A DNA stretch of 64,000 nt, taken from positions 744,001 to 808,000 of the forward strand of contig NZ_JACHGY010000001.1 of assembly GCF_014207595.1 (NCBI RefSeq), read 5' to 3'. The DNA is from Algisphaera agarilytica. Its GTDB lineage: Bacteria > Planctomycetota > Phycisphaerae > Phycisphaerales > Phycisphaeraceae. A program made the position numbers and the translations under genes. The notes under the pieces were generated by a model, which worked only from the letters and a program-made list of their open reading frames with translations, searched no databases and was not told the DNA's origin. Every line of letters starts with the position of its first letter. Position 1 is the stretch's first letter. This document shows, piece after piece, positions 8,828 through 17,975 of the stretch.

Positions 8828-11800
8828 TTAGTGAATAGATGCCCCTGGGCCCGGTGCCCGTCGTGGTTCTGCTTGGCATCGAAAAACCAGCGCGTATCCC
8901 GCCGGTACAACAATCAAGTTGAGGAAAGTCGAGGTCAGCAGCCCGCCGAGAGTGACGATCGCCAGAGGCGCAAGCAGCTCGCTTCCTGGTTCGCCCGCCG
9001 CTAAAGCGAGCGGTACGAGACCCAGTGCGGCAGATATGGCGGTCATCAGGATCGGCACGAGCCGTTCCATCGAGCCTTGTACCACTGCTTCGTCGGGTGC
9101 GACGCCTTCCTCCTGCATGAGGTGGTTGTAGTGGTTGATCAACAGGATGCCGTTGCGGACTGCGATACCGAACAGCGTGATGAAGCCGACCATGCTGGCG
9201 ATGGAAATCACGGGCGGGATGTAGTCCCCACCAACCCCCAACAGGGCCAGCGTGTTCGATACGGCCCCGCCGCCTTCGGTGAGGTAGATCGCGACGATCC
9301 CGCCGATGAGGGCCAGAGGCATGTTGAGCATGACTAGAACCGCAGCCCGCATCGAGCCCGTCGAAATCTGTAACAGCAAAAGCATGACGACTGCCACGAC
9401 TAATCCCGCAACAAGGATGGTTCTTGATGCCGACTGCTGGGCCTCGAATTGCCCGCCGTAGGAAACAGTCATCCCTGCTTCGGCAACAATAGGATCGACC
9501 CGCTCACGAACCTGTTCAACAAGGTCGCCCAGGTTCGAGTCTTCGGCCACGTTCAGCGATATGACCGCCTTGCGTTGGGCATTCTCGCGTGTGATCAGGT
9601 TGCTGGAACGCTCAGGGCCGATGTCCGCCACATCCCTCAGGCGGACGGTTGCCCCACCACGGCCACGCAGCAGTAGGTCCCGGACCTGGCGGATCGATTC
9701 ACGTTGATCTGGAGCCAAGCGAACCACCAGGTCATATTGGCGGATACCTTCGTTCACAACATCGACCCGTTCGCCGTAGATGGCTTCGCGGACCTGCTCC
9801 GCAGCGTCTGCGGGGCTTAGACCGACCGCAGCAAGCTCGGCGTGACGGTAGCGGATCGGAAGCGAGGTAATCATGACTTCGCGGTTGGCGTTGACATCGC
9901 GTGCACCGGGAAGGGCTTGCAACTCGCCTTCAACCTTCTTGGCCACCCGACGCAGCTCACTGAGTTCCTCGCCGTAGACATTGATCGTGATCGCGGCCGG
10001 AGTACCGGATAGCACGTGGCTCAGGCGGTGCTCGATCGGCTGGCCGACCATCGTGGTGATGCCTGGGATTGCCCCCAGTACACGATCGATGCCCTCTCGG
10101 ACCTCGTGGCGGTCCCTGCCGTCCTCAACCGTCACCTCAATCTCAGAATTACTCACCGGCTCGGCGTGTTCGTCACGCTCGGCCCGTCCGGTACGGCGAG
10201 AGACTGAACGTACGCCATCGATCTCGACAAGTTGCTTCTCCACTTCGGTCGCTAGCCGGTCGCTTTCGATGATCGACGTGCCGGGTGGCGCGAGTAGGAA
10301 AACTGTGAAAGTCCCCTCATTAAACGATGGCAGGAACGAAGTGCCATAGGTACTGGCCAGCAGCAACGCACCAACCGTCGCAAGCCCCGCTCCACCGATC
10401 ACCCATACACGCAAGCGGATCGCGTAGCGCAAGCTGGGCTCGTACGACCGCTTGAGCAGGCGGACCAGGAAACCGTCGCGGTCTTCATGTTGGCCGCCCC
10501 CACCCAATCGGCCTTTGAGCAGGAAACGGCAGAGCGCCGGCACCACGGTCAGTGCGACTAGGAGCGAGGCCCCAATCGACACCATGTAGGTCAGCGCCAA
10601 CGGCTGGAAAAAGCGGCCTTCTAGCCCCTGCAACGCGAGCAGCGGGACGAAGACCATCACAATGATCAGGGTCGCGAACACCATCGCCGGTCGGATTTCG
10701 TTGCTCGCATCGAAGATGACCTCTACCGCGTCCCGCCGATCAGATTCAGGACGGCCACGGTTCTGCTTGAGCCGACGGAATACGTTTTCGACATCGATAA
10801 TCGCGTCATCGACCAGCACGCCGATCGCGACAGTCAGGCCCCCGAGCGTCATGACATTCAGGCCGAGATTCATCCCGTCCATAATCAGCAGACCAACCGC
10901 TAACGAGATCGGGATCGCGGTCAGGGTGATCAGCGTCGTCCGCACGTTCATCAGGAACAACACCAAAACGACGAGAACAATCACCACCGCTTCGAGCAGT
11001 ACTTTGGTTACATTGTCGATTGAGCGATCAATGAAGTGAGACTGCCTCACCACGTCACGGTTAAGTTCAGCGCCTCCGGGCAGTGTCGGCTCGATCTGAT
11101 CGAACAGTATGTCCAGTTGATCGGTTAATGCGAGTGTGTTCGTGCCGGGCGATTTCTGGATGGAAAGAATGACGGCCGACTGTCCCCCCTCAGAAGCGGT
11201 GCCGCGCCGCAAAGCAGGGCCGAGACGGACTTCGGCGACCTGCCCAATCGTGACCGGTACGCCATCGTGGTACTTGATGATGGTGTTAGCGATGTCCTGC
11301 GGGCGGGTGACTCGGCTCTGCTGGCGGATGGGGATCTCAAAATGGTCAACATCAACGAGGTAGCCCCCGCTCGCAGTGCTGTGCGATCCGCCCGCCGCTT
11401 GGACTACGTCGGATATGGTGAGATCGAATAGGCGCAGACGTTCCTGATCGACGTTGACTTGGTATTCAGGAAGCTCGCCACCGATCGCAACGACCTGGGC
11501 GACGCCCGGCACCGCGAGAATCTTGTTACGCAGATCAAACTCCGCATAGGCTCGCAGGTCCATTGAACTCACTTCACGTGACGGTGAAGAAAGCGACACG
11601 AGCATGATCTCGCCAGCGATCGACGTAATAGGCGTAATGAAAGGCTCGGTGTCTTCGGGCAAGCTGCCACGTGCTGCGTTCAGCCGTTCCGAGACGAGCT
11701 GACGAGCATCGTACAGGTCAGCCCCCCAGTCGAGATCGACCCACACGATGGAAAGGCCGATCGCACTGGCGCTGCGGACGCGACGCACTCCAGTCATTCC

Positions 11801-12022
11801 GTTAACCGAGGTCTCGATGGGGAACGTGACGTACTGCTCGACCTCGTCGGCAGAGAGCCCACCGGACTCCGTCATGATGGTGACGGTCGGCGCGTTGAGT
11901 TCAGGAAATACATCTACTGACATGTGTGGTAGCCGGTAACCGGCATAGGCCACCACAAGCACGGCGGCAATCAGCACGAGCGATGAATAGTTCAGAGAGA
12001 AGCGGATGACAGCTTTCAGCAT
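8828..12022 (-). CDS. RND efflux pump, heavy-metal (CusA/CzcA-like) family
   Basis: A 1064-residue inner-membrane proton-driven pump, of the length usual for the family. It has one N-terminal helix, a large periplasmic domain, a helix bundle from about residue 340, a second periplasmic domain and a second bundle from about 875. The helix-4 segment AIGVLVDDAIIDVENVFRR carries the acidic proton-relay residues typical of RND pumps. The gene follows the adaptor gene by two bases and precedes the lipoprotein, so a complete tripartite exporter is encoded. With His-rich partners the likely substrate is a metal cation such as copper, silver, zinc or cobalt, but I did not identify substrate-specific residues. 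Confidence 0.92.
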   Translation of the reverse strand: MLKAVIRFSLNYSSLVLIAAVLVVAYAGYRLPHMSVDVFPELNAPTVTIMTESGGLSADEVEQYVTFPIETSVNGMTGVRRVRSASAIGLSIVWVDLDWGADLYDARQLVSERLNAARGSLPEDTEPFITPITSIAGEIMLVSLSSPSREVSSMDLRAYAEFDLRNKILAVPGVAQVVAIGGELPEYQVNVDQERLRLFDLTISDVVQAAGGSHSTASGGYLVDVDHFEIPIRQQSRVTRPQDIANTIIKYHDGVPVTIGQVAEVRLGPALRRGTASEGGQSAVILSIQKSPGTNTLALTDQLDILFDQIEPTLPGGAELNRDVVRQSHFIDRSIDNVTKVLLEAVVIVLVVLVLFLMNVRTTLITLTAIPISLAVGLLIMDGMNLGLNVMTLGGLTVAIGVLVDDAIIDVENVFRRLKQNRGRPESDRRDAVEVIFDASNEIRPAMVFATLIIVMVFVPLLALQGLEGRFFQPLALTYMVSIGASLLVALTVVPALCRFLLKGRLGGGGQHEDRDGFLVRLLKRSYEPSLRYAIRLRVWVIGGAGLATVGALLLASTYGTSFLPSFNEGTFTVFLLAPPGTSIIESDRLATEVEKQLVEIDGVRSVSRRTGRAERDEHAEPVSNSEIEVTVEDGRDRHEVREGIDRVLGAIPGITTMVGQPIEHRLSHVLSGTPAAITINVYGEELSELRRVAKKVEGELQALPGARDVNANREVMITSLPIRYRHAELAAVGLSPADAAEQVREAIYGERVDVVNEGIRQYDLVVRLAPDQRESIRQVRDLLLRGRGGATVRLRDVADIGPERSSNLITRENAQRKAVISLNVAEDSNLGDLVEQVRERVDPIVAEAGMTVSYGGQFEAQQSASRTILVAGLVVAVVMLLLLQISTGSMRAAVLVMLNMPLALIGGIVAIYLTEGGGAVSNTLALLGVGGDYIPPVISIASMVGFITLFGIAVRNGILLINHYNHLMQEEGVAPDEAVVQGSMERLVPILMTAISAALGLVPLALAAGEPGSELLAPLAIVTLGGLLTSTFLNLIVVPAGYALVFRCQAEPRRAPGPGASIH

Positions 12023-12024
12023 GT

Positions 12025-13482
12025 TCAGTGCTCTCCCTCGTGAAATGTACCGTCGGCGTGGAAATGGCCACCTTTCTGGATGGAGCCGCTGCTCGAAAGC
12101 ATGAGCTGGAAGCCGCCGTCTAAAACGATCTCGTCACCCTCTGCAACACCGCTGAGTAGCTCAACCCATCGGCCATCGTCACGGCCGAGGTCTGCTTCCA
12201 TCCGCATCACCTGGTTGGGATCATCGGGCTGGCGTCGGAAGATGACTGGGGTCAGCCCATCGCGCTGGACGGCGGCAAGCGGGATCGTCAATTCGGTAAT
12301 CGCAGATTCATCAAACACCACCTCAAGCTGCGCCGACACACCGGGACGTGCCCAATCCTTGAGTTGTTCGGGAATCACGAACATCTCAACTGTTCGCTCG
12401 TTCGGATCGCCTTCCAATCCGAGTTGAAGTTCGCCAGTCATGTCGTCGCTGATAGAAATCGAGCGTCCAGAGGCGGTCGGTGAGGGTGAGACAATTCTCG
12501 CCGAAAGACCATCGCGTAGTACGCCAAGATCGCTCTGGAGACCTGATGCTCGGAAGCGAAGACGGTCGGGTTGAACAACGGTGACAACCGAGGTCTTTTC
12601 GTCCGCCCAAGCGCCAGTGGTCAGCCCAAACATCGCTACCACACCCGCCACTTCGGACCGCACCTCGATTCGGTCAATCGTGGACCATCTTGGTAGAGCC
12701 CGGCCATCGCTACGGGTGGAAGCGAGAAGGTCTGCACGGCCTAATGCCGTGACCGCCGCTGCATCATCCAACAGATAATTCAGGCGCGATTCTGCCGCCC
12801 GAATCCCGACCTGTGCCTGCTGCCTCTCGGCAGTCAGCTCTGCCTTTTTTTCTTGTACTTGTGCGAGATCAGCCCGCGCACTGCTCAACTCGGCGCGGGC
12901 CTGCGTGAGTTGTTCAATCCGCCCGCCGCCCGCCTCGCGGAGCCCCTCCAATCCCTCCACACGAGTCGTCCAAACTTCGATTACGTCCCGCAAGCTCTGC
13001 TCGTGTTCCTGGTGAGCTTCCAGCAGCGGGCCGTAAGTTTCGATCTGAGCACGAAGCTGATCGATTTCGGAACCCGCTTCGGCAAGGTTCTGTTGCAGTT
13101 CACGCCAGCCCGGCGAGTCGATGCGGTACAGCACCGCCCCCGCCTCAACCTTTTGAAACTGCTCAACCTCCAGCTCAACCCGCCCCGGTACCGGAGTGCG
13201 GTAATCACGACGGGCAGAGGGCTGGTATTCAAAGTGCCCCGGCACGCGCAAAGTCTGCTCAACCCTGCGACGCTCCACTTGAACAAACGTAATACCGAGA
13301 TTGTTGCGGACTGGAGCCGGGATATCGATGAGATTGAGGTTTTCGGGTTGCTGGCGATCGGCATGCTCACCACCATCTTCCCGCTGATCATCGTAGTTAG
13401 GAGAACTACCATCGCAAGCGATCAGTAGCAATGGAACGGCCAACATGCTCGTGAGCCAGGCCCTTTGTGTAACAAATTTCAT
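12025..13482 (-). CDS. RND periplasmic adaptor (CusB/HlyD-like)
   Basis: A 485-residue membrane-fusion protein. A lipoprotein-type N-terminus ends in LLIAC near residue 23. A barrel-sandwich half is at about 80-130, a long coiled-coil hairpin runs from about 130 to 235, and beta-barrel and membrane-proximal domains follow. The C-terminus is His-rich (GGHFHADGTFHEGEH), which suits metal handling. Its start overlaps the outer-membrane gene's stop by 4 bases (13479-13482), and the pump gene begins two bases after its stop. Adaptors of this type link the pump to the outer-membrane channel and, in CusB, pass metal to it. Confidence 0.9.
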   Translation of the reverse strand: MKFVTQRAWLTSMLAVPLLLIACDGSSPNYDDQREDGGEHADRQQPENLNLIDIPAPVRNNLGITFVQVERRRVEQTLRVPGHFEYQPSARRDYRTPVPGRVELEVEQFQKVEAGAVLYRIDSPGWRELQQNLAEAGSEIDQLRAQIETYGPLLEAHQEHEQSLRDVIEVWTTRVEGLEGLREAGGGRIEQLTQARAELSSARADLAQVQEKKAELTAERQQAQVGIRAAESRLNYLLDDAAAVTALGRADLLASTRSDGRALPRWSTIDRIEVRSEVAGVVAMFGLTTGAWADEKTSVVTVVQPDRLRFRASGLQSDLGVLRDGLSARIVSPSPTASGRSISISDDMTGELQLGLEGDPNERTVEMFVIPEQLKDWARPGVSAQLEVVFDESAITELTIPLAAVQRDGLTPVIFRRQPDDPNQVMRMEADLGRDDGRWVELLSGVAEGDEIVLDGGFQLMLSSSGSIQKGGHFHADGTFHEGEH

Positions 13483-14936
13483 GGCGAGATTCCTTCGGCC
13501 GCATCGCGGTCGTTATCAATGGGTTCTGTGTTGTTTGTGCCTGGAACGGGCACTGGCTTTATCGCTTCTGCTGGCCCCAGTAGCCGCGCCACCTCGATTC
13601 GGTCACGTAGCGCAGTTTGGTGCAGTTCGAGAATTTGGTTCTTTGCTTCAAACCGCCGGGTCACTGTCTCTAACAAGACGAGTGTGTTCACTTCCCCCAA
13701 TTCAGCAAGGCGATCGATCTCGTCCGCCTGCTCATCGAGCATCGGAACCAATTCTCGTTCGAGAACCTTTCGTTGCTGCTCGGCTGCTTTTAATCGCGTC
13801 TGAGTTGACACCAACTCGAAAGCGAGACGTTCATACTCGGTCTCGACCGTCGCACGTGCTAGGTCACGGTTCGCATGCGCCTCGGCGATGCCACCCCGGT
13901 TGGCGTTGAAAACTGGGATTGGTAGAGAAGCGCCGAGCAGGAGTCGGTCGTCATTATCCTCGCTGCCAAGACCGCCCCCGATCTGAATATCTGGATATTG
14001 CTTTTGGACCTCCAGCCGCAGAGCTTCTTCTGCGACTTGGTAATCCGCTCTCAATGCCGCAAGATAGGTACTCGTACGGATTAGTCGTTCGGTCAATTCT
14101 GATGGTTCGAGGTCGTCCAACACCGGTAGTGCTGACACAAGTGTGAGTTGTGTTTCTGGCAGCACTCCCATCAACGCAAGAAGATTAAGCCGCGCCTGTT
14201 CGGCCTCGGCGGCAACGGAAAACCTTTCTACGCTCAGACTAAGCCCCTGAGAGTTGAGCAGCCTCACCTCGGTACGAGTGAGTTCTCCCGCCTCGACTAG
14301 GCGACTGGGCACCTCACTGATTTGGCCGATTGATTGGATCACCTGATCGATCAGCTCCACTCGTTCGTTTGCCACCGACCAAGTGACCCACGCTTGGCGA
14401 ATTCGTGCCCTCGTGGTCCATTCGGCATCGACAACATGCCGGAGCTGCGCAACATACGCCGCATCGGCCCGGTCCTGTTCAGCACCGAGTCGTCCCGAGA
14501 CAGGGATCGTCAAACTCAACGTCATCCCGTATTCAAACGGGCCCGAGGGCGAGAGCAGTTCTGCCCCATCAAAGCCAAATACCGGGTCTTCCCAAAGGCC
14601 AGCCGTCTCAGAAGTGGCTAGAGCCACGCCCGCGTTTAGTCGAGCCAAGCGCAAGTCCGGGTTGTAGAAAAGTGCAATTACCTCGGCCTCAGCTACGTCG
14701 ATCCCATCGCTGAGATCGAATGCGTTGGCCGCATCTCTGTCGGCGATCGAAAGCCGCTGCGAGAATGCACGAAGCGTCTCCTGCTCATCCAGGCGTGAGG
14801 CAACTTCGGCCCTGTGTAGTTCAAGGTTGACGGGTACGGGTTGGTAGCTCTGGCAGCCCGAGAAGAGCAAGACGCTTACATACAGCGCCGCGTACCAGAG
14901 CCTCCGCGCATACCGCGAAAAGCATCTAATTAACAT
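13479..14936 (-). CDS. TolC-like outer-membrane efflux channel
   Basis: A 485-residue outer-membrane efflux protein with a lipoprotein signal (LLFSGC near residue 27) and two repeats of long amphipathic helices alternating with short strands, as in CusC/CzcC. It supplies the outer-membrane duct of the tripartite pump. It comes second in the operon, after an 83-base gap from the Cys/His-rich small protein, and overlaps the adaptor gene by 4 bases. The N-terminal half is rich in polar helix-forming residues. The protein has the full family length and no visible defect. Confidence 0.9.
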   Translation of the reverse strand: MLIRCFSRYARRLWYAALYVSVLLFSGCQSYQPVPVNLELHRAEVASRLDEQETLRAFSQRLSIADRDAANAFDLSDGIDVAEAEVIALFYNPDLRLARLNAGVALATSETAGLWEDPVFGFDGAELLSPSGPFEYGMTLSLTIPVSGRLGAEQDRADAAYVAQLRHVVDAEWTTRARIRQAWVTWSVANERVELIDQVIQSIGQISEVPSRLVEAGELTRTEVRLLNSQGLSLSVERFSVAAEAEQARLNLLALMGVLPETQLTLVSALPVLDDLEPSELTERLIRTSTYLAALRADYQVAEEALRLEVQKQYPDIQIGGGLGSEDNDDRLLLGASLPIPVFNANRGGIAEAHANRDLARATVETEYERLAFELVSTQTRLKAAEQQRKVLERELVPMLDEQADEIDRLAELGEVNTLVLLETVTRRFEAKNQILELHQTALRDRIEVARLLGPAEAIKPVPVPGTNNTEPIDNDRDAAEGISP

Positions 14937-15019
14937 GGATAAATTCCTGAAAGCGATCCAACGAATAGCCAGCCATCAACCATGCGATCGACGGTGGAAA
15001 CGGGAACGAACTTCCAGTA

Positions 15020-15442
15020 CTACACAATCAGACGAGTCGTTGAGATATGTTCCACACGCTGCATGCCACCGGGGTCAAACCAACTTGGCATTTGTGGCAA
15101 GAACCCAATCGGCCGAAAATGCAGGCTGCGGACCAACACCAGATCAACGGTTTCGAATACGAGCGCTGTTGGAAATGAGGATTCCACACGAGGCGGTACT
15201 GTAAGCAGTTCAGAAATCGAGAAATCAATATCAATACACCCACATTCAGAGTGTGATTCCTCAACCGGAACGGGCAGCAAAGCATTGTTGGACGCATGGC
15301 TGCAGTCCAGTTCACATGCTTGAACTATATCGTCATCTGGATGCTCGTGCCCACCTCCAAAACAAATTACACCAGCCGTATTGCCAAGCAAAGCTTGGAA
15401 CAACACGATTGCAGCAATCAAGATGGGTACCACTTTAGGCAT
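15020..15442 (-). CDS. Cys/His-rich exported protein heading the efflux operon
   Basis: A 140-residue protein with an N-terminal hydrophobic signal-like segment (about residues 5-24), then Cys and His in ligand-like spacing: CFGGGHEHPDDD, CELDCSH and HSECGC. I do not know a named family. Its place at the head of the RND operon and its ligand content suggest a periplasmic metal sensor or chaperone. The ATG at 15442 is directly preceded by an AT-rich stretch that probably holds the operon promoter. It could also act as a leader peptide-type regulator. The assignment of a metal role is inference. Confidence 0.65.
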   Translation of the reverse strand: MPKVVPILIAAIVLFQALLGNTAGVICFGGGHEHPDDDIVQACELDCSHASNNALLPVPVEESHSECGCIDIDFSISELLTVPPRVESSFPTALVFETVDLVLVRSLHFRPIGFLPQMPSWFDPGGMQRVEHISTTRLIV

Positions 15443-15827
15443 GCTTATACGTAGCGTATATCGGCTAGCACAGTTCTACAAAATCAAATTCATATTTGAG
15501 TTTTCGTTATCACTTAATTCAAGATATACACGTCCACTCGACCTACCAGAAGTCATAGCCACTCCGAGACCACCCGCAGAGCGTACTAATGGCTCTAACG
15601 TATTCTGGGCAAAATTCGCGTCAAGCTATCTCATAGAACATGAGAGGCGATTTCCCCCCATACCCCCCTCGCGTCCTCACACCTCCAACTCAGCAACACA
15701 TGCCCCCACCCCTTCTTGTCAACTCGTCAGGAGAAGGCGTCTAATCGCCTGAAACCGCCGGGCACCTGTGGGCTCGCCTGAGAGGTCGGAAGCTCTTAGG
15801 CGTCTTCTCTCTGGACCTGCTGGCCAT
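15443..15827. promoter_or_regulatory. AT-rich region upstream of the efflux operon
   Basis: About 385 bases without a credible gene. The first 100 bases next to the operon are clearly AT-richer than the surroundings. On the minus strand TTGTAG, a 17-base gap and TACGCT lie shortly before the ATG at 15442, which is a weak promoter candidate. I saw no clear MerR/CueR-type long dyad, and no metalloregulator gene is present in the element. Confidence 0.35.
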
Positions 15828-16016
15828 TCACAGCTTGCCACCGACATGCCACAGCCCCCAAGCGGCACCGGCACATAGCACCGCGAGAGCTGCAAACATC
15901 CCCGCGACGTTGGGGACTCTGATAGCGACCTGAGCGAAGTCGATGGTGAACCACGCTGGCACGATTGCCACGGCGCGGAGGAGTATTCCTAGCCACCCGG
16001 ATACATGTGGATTCAC
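15828..16016 (-). CDS. Small membrane protein
   Basis: A 62-residue protein starting at GTG 16016 with a good AAGGA about 8 bases before it. It has one hydrophobic segment at about residues 8-22 and a second at 35-57, with few charges. The size and two-helix plan are like small phage membrane proteins (holin-like) or toxin-like peptides, but there is no specific motif and I do not assign a function. It shares direction with the next small gene and lies between the efflux operon and the recombinase module. Confidence 0.5.
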   Translation of the reverse strand: MNPHVSGWLGILLRAVAIVPAWFTIDFAQVAIRVPNVAGMFAALAVLCAGAAWGLWHVGGKL

Positions 16017-16137
16017 GGTCTGATCCTTGCGTTGGCCACCTCACGGGCGGCGTGAGTCGGTCCTTCCGAAATCTACCCGAAAATGCATAGACATTGACGA
16101 AAAGCCTCGGCCTCTCTGGTCGGGCTGTATCAGCGGG

Positions 16138-16353
16138 CTATCGGCCCAACTGTTCGCGGTAGAAGGCGACCATCAGCCGCCCCACCGATACAGCCTTCGC
16201 ATCCTCTCCACGCTCCCACTCTGCGTACTGGTGAGCTTCAGCCGTGCTCTTCAGCCAGAAGGCATTCATAGCCCACCGACCGCTTCGCACAGTCACAGCT
16301 CCACCATCCAGATCAAGCATGAACCAACGTCCTGTCTCAACGAGTAGCTTCAC
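16138..16353 (-). CDS. Small hypothetical protein
   Basis: A 71-residue protein from GTG 16353, mixed charge, with aromatic residues in the N-terminal half and no membrane segment or known motif. The ribosome site is poor (GGAG about 12 bases upstream). It lies divergent to the serine recombinase. It may be a real small element gene, but the support is limited to codon pattern and position. Confidence 0.4.
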   Translation of the reverse strand: MKLLVETGRWFMLDLDGGAVTVRSGRWAMNAFWLKSTAEAHQYAEWERGEDAKAVSVGRLMVAFYREQLGR

Positions 16354-16588
16354 CCGAAAGACTCCATGTATAAGCTGCCTCGTCGATGACGCTGACCGTC
16401 AACGCCACGCCGAAGCCTCACCAGCAAGATACCCACCTCTACACCTGCGCGCCACAACAAACTCAAAATAGTTCACGAAATGACGAGAAACCTCTGGCGC
16501 GCCGATGGCCGTGGCGCTACGATGGCGACCGTTACACATATCGAACGTCCGTTCGTGCCTGTAACGCCCACTATCCGAGGAGTAAAGC

Positions 16589-17296
16589 ATGGTCAGTCAG
16601 CCCGCCCCACGATTCGTCGCGTATCACCGCGTGTCTACTGCACGCCAAGGCCGGTCAGGCTTGGGGCTGGAAGCCCAGGAGGAGGCCGTCCGGGTTCACA
16701 CCGCTACGGTCGGCGGGACGATCCTGGAAGCCTTTACCGAGGTTGAGTCCGGCAAGCGGAGAGACCGGCCCGAGTTGGCCAAGGCATTAGCCGCGGCGAA
16801 GCGGCGGAAGGCTGTCCTCATCGTGGCCAAGCTGGATCGGCTGGCCCGTAACGTGGCGTTCCTCTCCGCCTTGATGGAGTCGGGGGTGGACTTCGTCGCC
16901 TGCGATAACCCGCACGCCTCCCGGCTGACGATTCACATTCTGGCGGCTGTTGCCGAGGATGAGGCTCGGCGGATCAGCGAGCGGACCAAGGCCGCACTGG
17001 CTGCGAGGAAGGCTCGGGGCTTGCCGCTGGGGAATCCGGCCAACCTCACGCCGGGGAACAGCCCCGCTCCTCAGATGAACAAGACGAAGGCCCAAGCGGA
17101 CGCCGAGCGGATGCGGCCTGTGGTGGAGTCGATCCTCGGGGACACGTCTGTGGCCGTGGAATCCGTACGGGGACTGTGCAGGGAGTTGAAGGAGCGGGGG
17201 TATGTGACGGCGTCGGGGTCTGATTGGCACCCAACGTCCACGAGCCGCCTGCTCGTCAGACTTGGGCTTGAAATGCCTTCCACCCGTAATTACTGA
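16589..17296 (+). CDS. Serine recombinase (resolvase/invertase family)
   Basis: A 235-residue serine recombinase. The catalytic serine is in YHRVSTARQGRSG (Ser16). The resolvase fold includes LDRLARN near residue 88, FVACDNPHA near 106 and the helix with EDEARRISERTKAAL near 130. The tail, with GLCRELKERGYVTASG and a WHP segment, matches the helical DNA-binding part of short recombinases. GAGGAG lies before the ATG. It could resolve dimers of the element, invert DNA, or be left from an earlier insertion of the cargo. It is a second recombinase besides the tyrosine integrase at the right end. Confidence 0.9.
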   Translation: MVSQPAPRFVAYHRVSTARQGRSGLGLEAQEEAVRVHTATVGGTILEAFTEVESGKRRDRPELAKALAAAKRRKAVLIVAKLDRLARNVAFLSALMESGVDFVACDNPHASRLTIHILAAVAEDEARRISERTKAALAARKARGLPLGNPANLTPGNSPAPQMNKTKAQADAERMRPVVESILGDTSVAVESVRGLCRELKERGYVTASGSDWHPTSTSRLLVRLGLEMPSTRNY

Positions 17297-17345
17297 AACT
17301 TCAAACGAACACTTACAACTCTCTACGAGTAGAAGAACTAGAGCT

Positions 17346-17975
17346 ATGAACGAACCGAGTAAACAATTCATTGATATTGAGCACGGACGCGAACCGGCCG
17401 AGCTAACCGGCCACACTTACACCCCTAGTCAATTGCCGTGCAACGGTGAGACAGAAAACAGATGGAAAGGTTGGGTCACATGGTGGGGACTTAAGAAGGG
17501 TGATGTTGTCGGAGTACGCATGGCGGTTCAAAAACGTGACTACAGCGACGACCCCACAGCAGGCATCGAGATCGGAGGAATGTTCAAGTACGCATTGGCG
17601 GAAGTCGTGCACCTCAACTTCTCTCAGCCACAGCACCGAGTCCCTAGGCAAATAACCGTTGCCGTACTTGACGGCTATCCCACTGAGCTGAACGGCAAGT
17701 ATTACGGGAAAGGATCGAAGTGCAGCGCGGCGTATCGACTCGGGGACCGCAAGTATCAGCTCGTTGCTCCGACACCGGCCGTAGTAGCCGCAGCACACGA
17801 GAAGGCAGAGTTTCCCACCGCAAGACTCACTTTCGCAGATCATGGTGACGGGGCGGGTCAGTCCGACGATCCAGAAGCGTACTACCAAGGAAAGACGGGC
17901 AGCCGCGGACGAAAGCTGAAGGTGAGGGCGGAGCAACAGCGAAAAAGACGCAATGCCCAGAAGGCAAAAATGTAA
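17346..17975 (+). CDS. Hypothetical protein after the recombinase
   Basis: A 209-residue soluble protein of unknown family, starting at the ATG at 17346, about 50 bases after the recombinase stop. The N-terminal two thirds look like a compact alpha/beta domain with many Trp and Tyr. The last 40 residues are basic and repetitive (RGRKLKVRAEQQRKRR), a possible nucleic-acid-binding tail. An in-frame start further upstream overlaps the recombinase and adds no typical residues. No membrane segment or catalytic motif is visible. Confidence 0.55.
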   Translation: MNEPSKQFIDIEHGREPAELTGHTYTPSQLPCNGETENRWKGWVTWWGLKKGDVVGVRMAVQKRDYSDDPTAGIEIGGMFKYALAEVVHLNFSQPQHRVPRQITVAVLDGYPTELNGKYYGKGSKCSAAYRLGDRKYQLVAPTPAVVAAAHEKAEFPTARLTFADHGDGAGQSDDPEAYYQGKTGSRGRKLKVRAEQQRKRRNAQKAKM

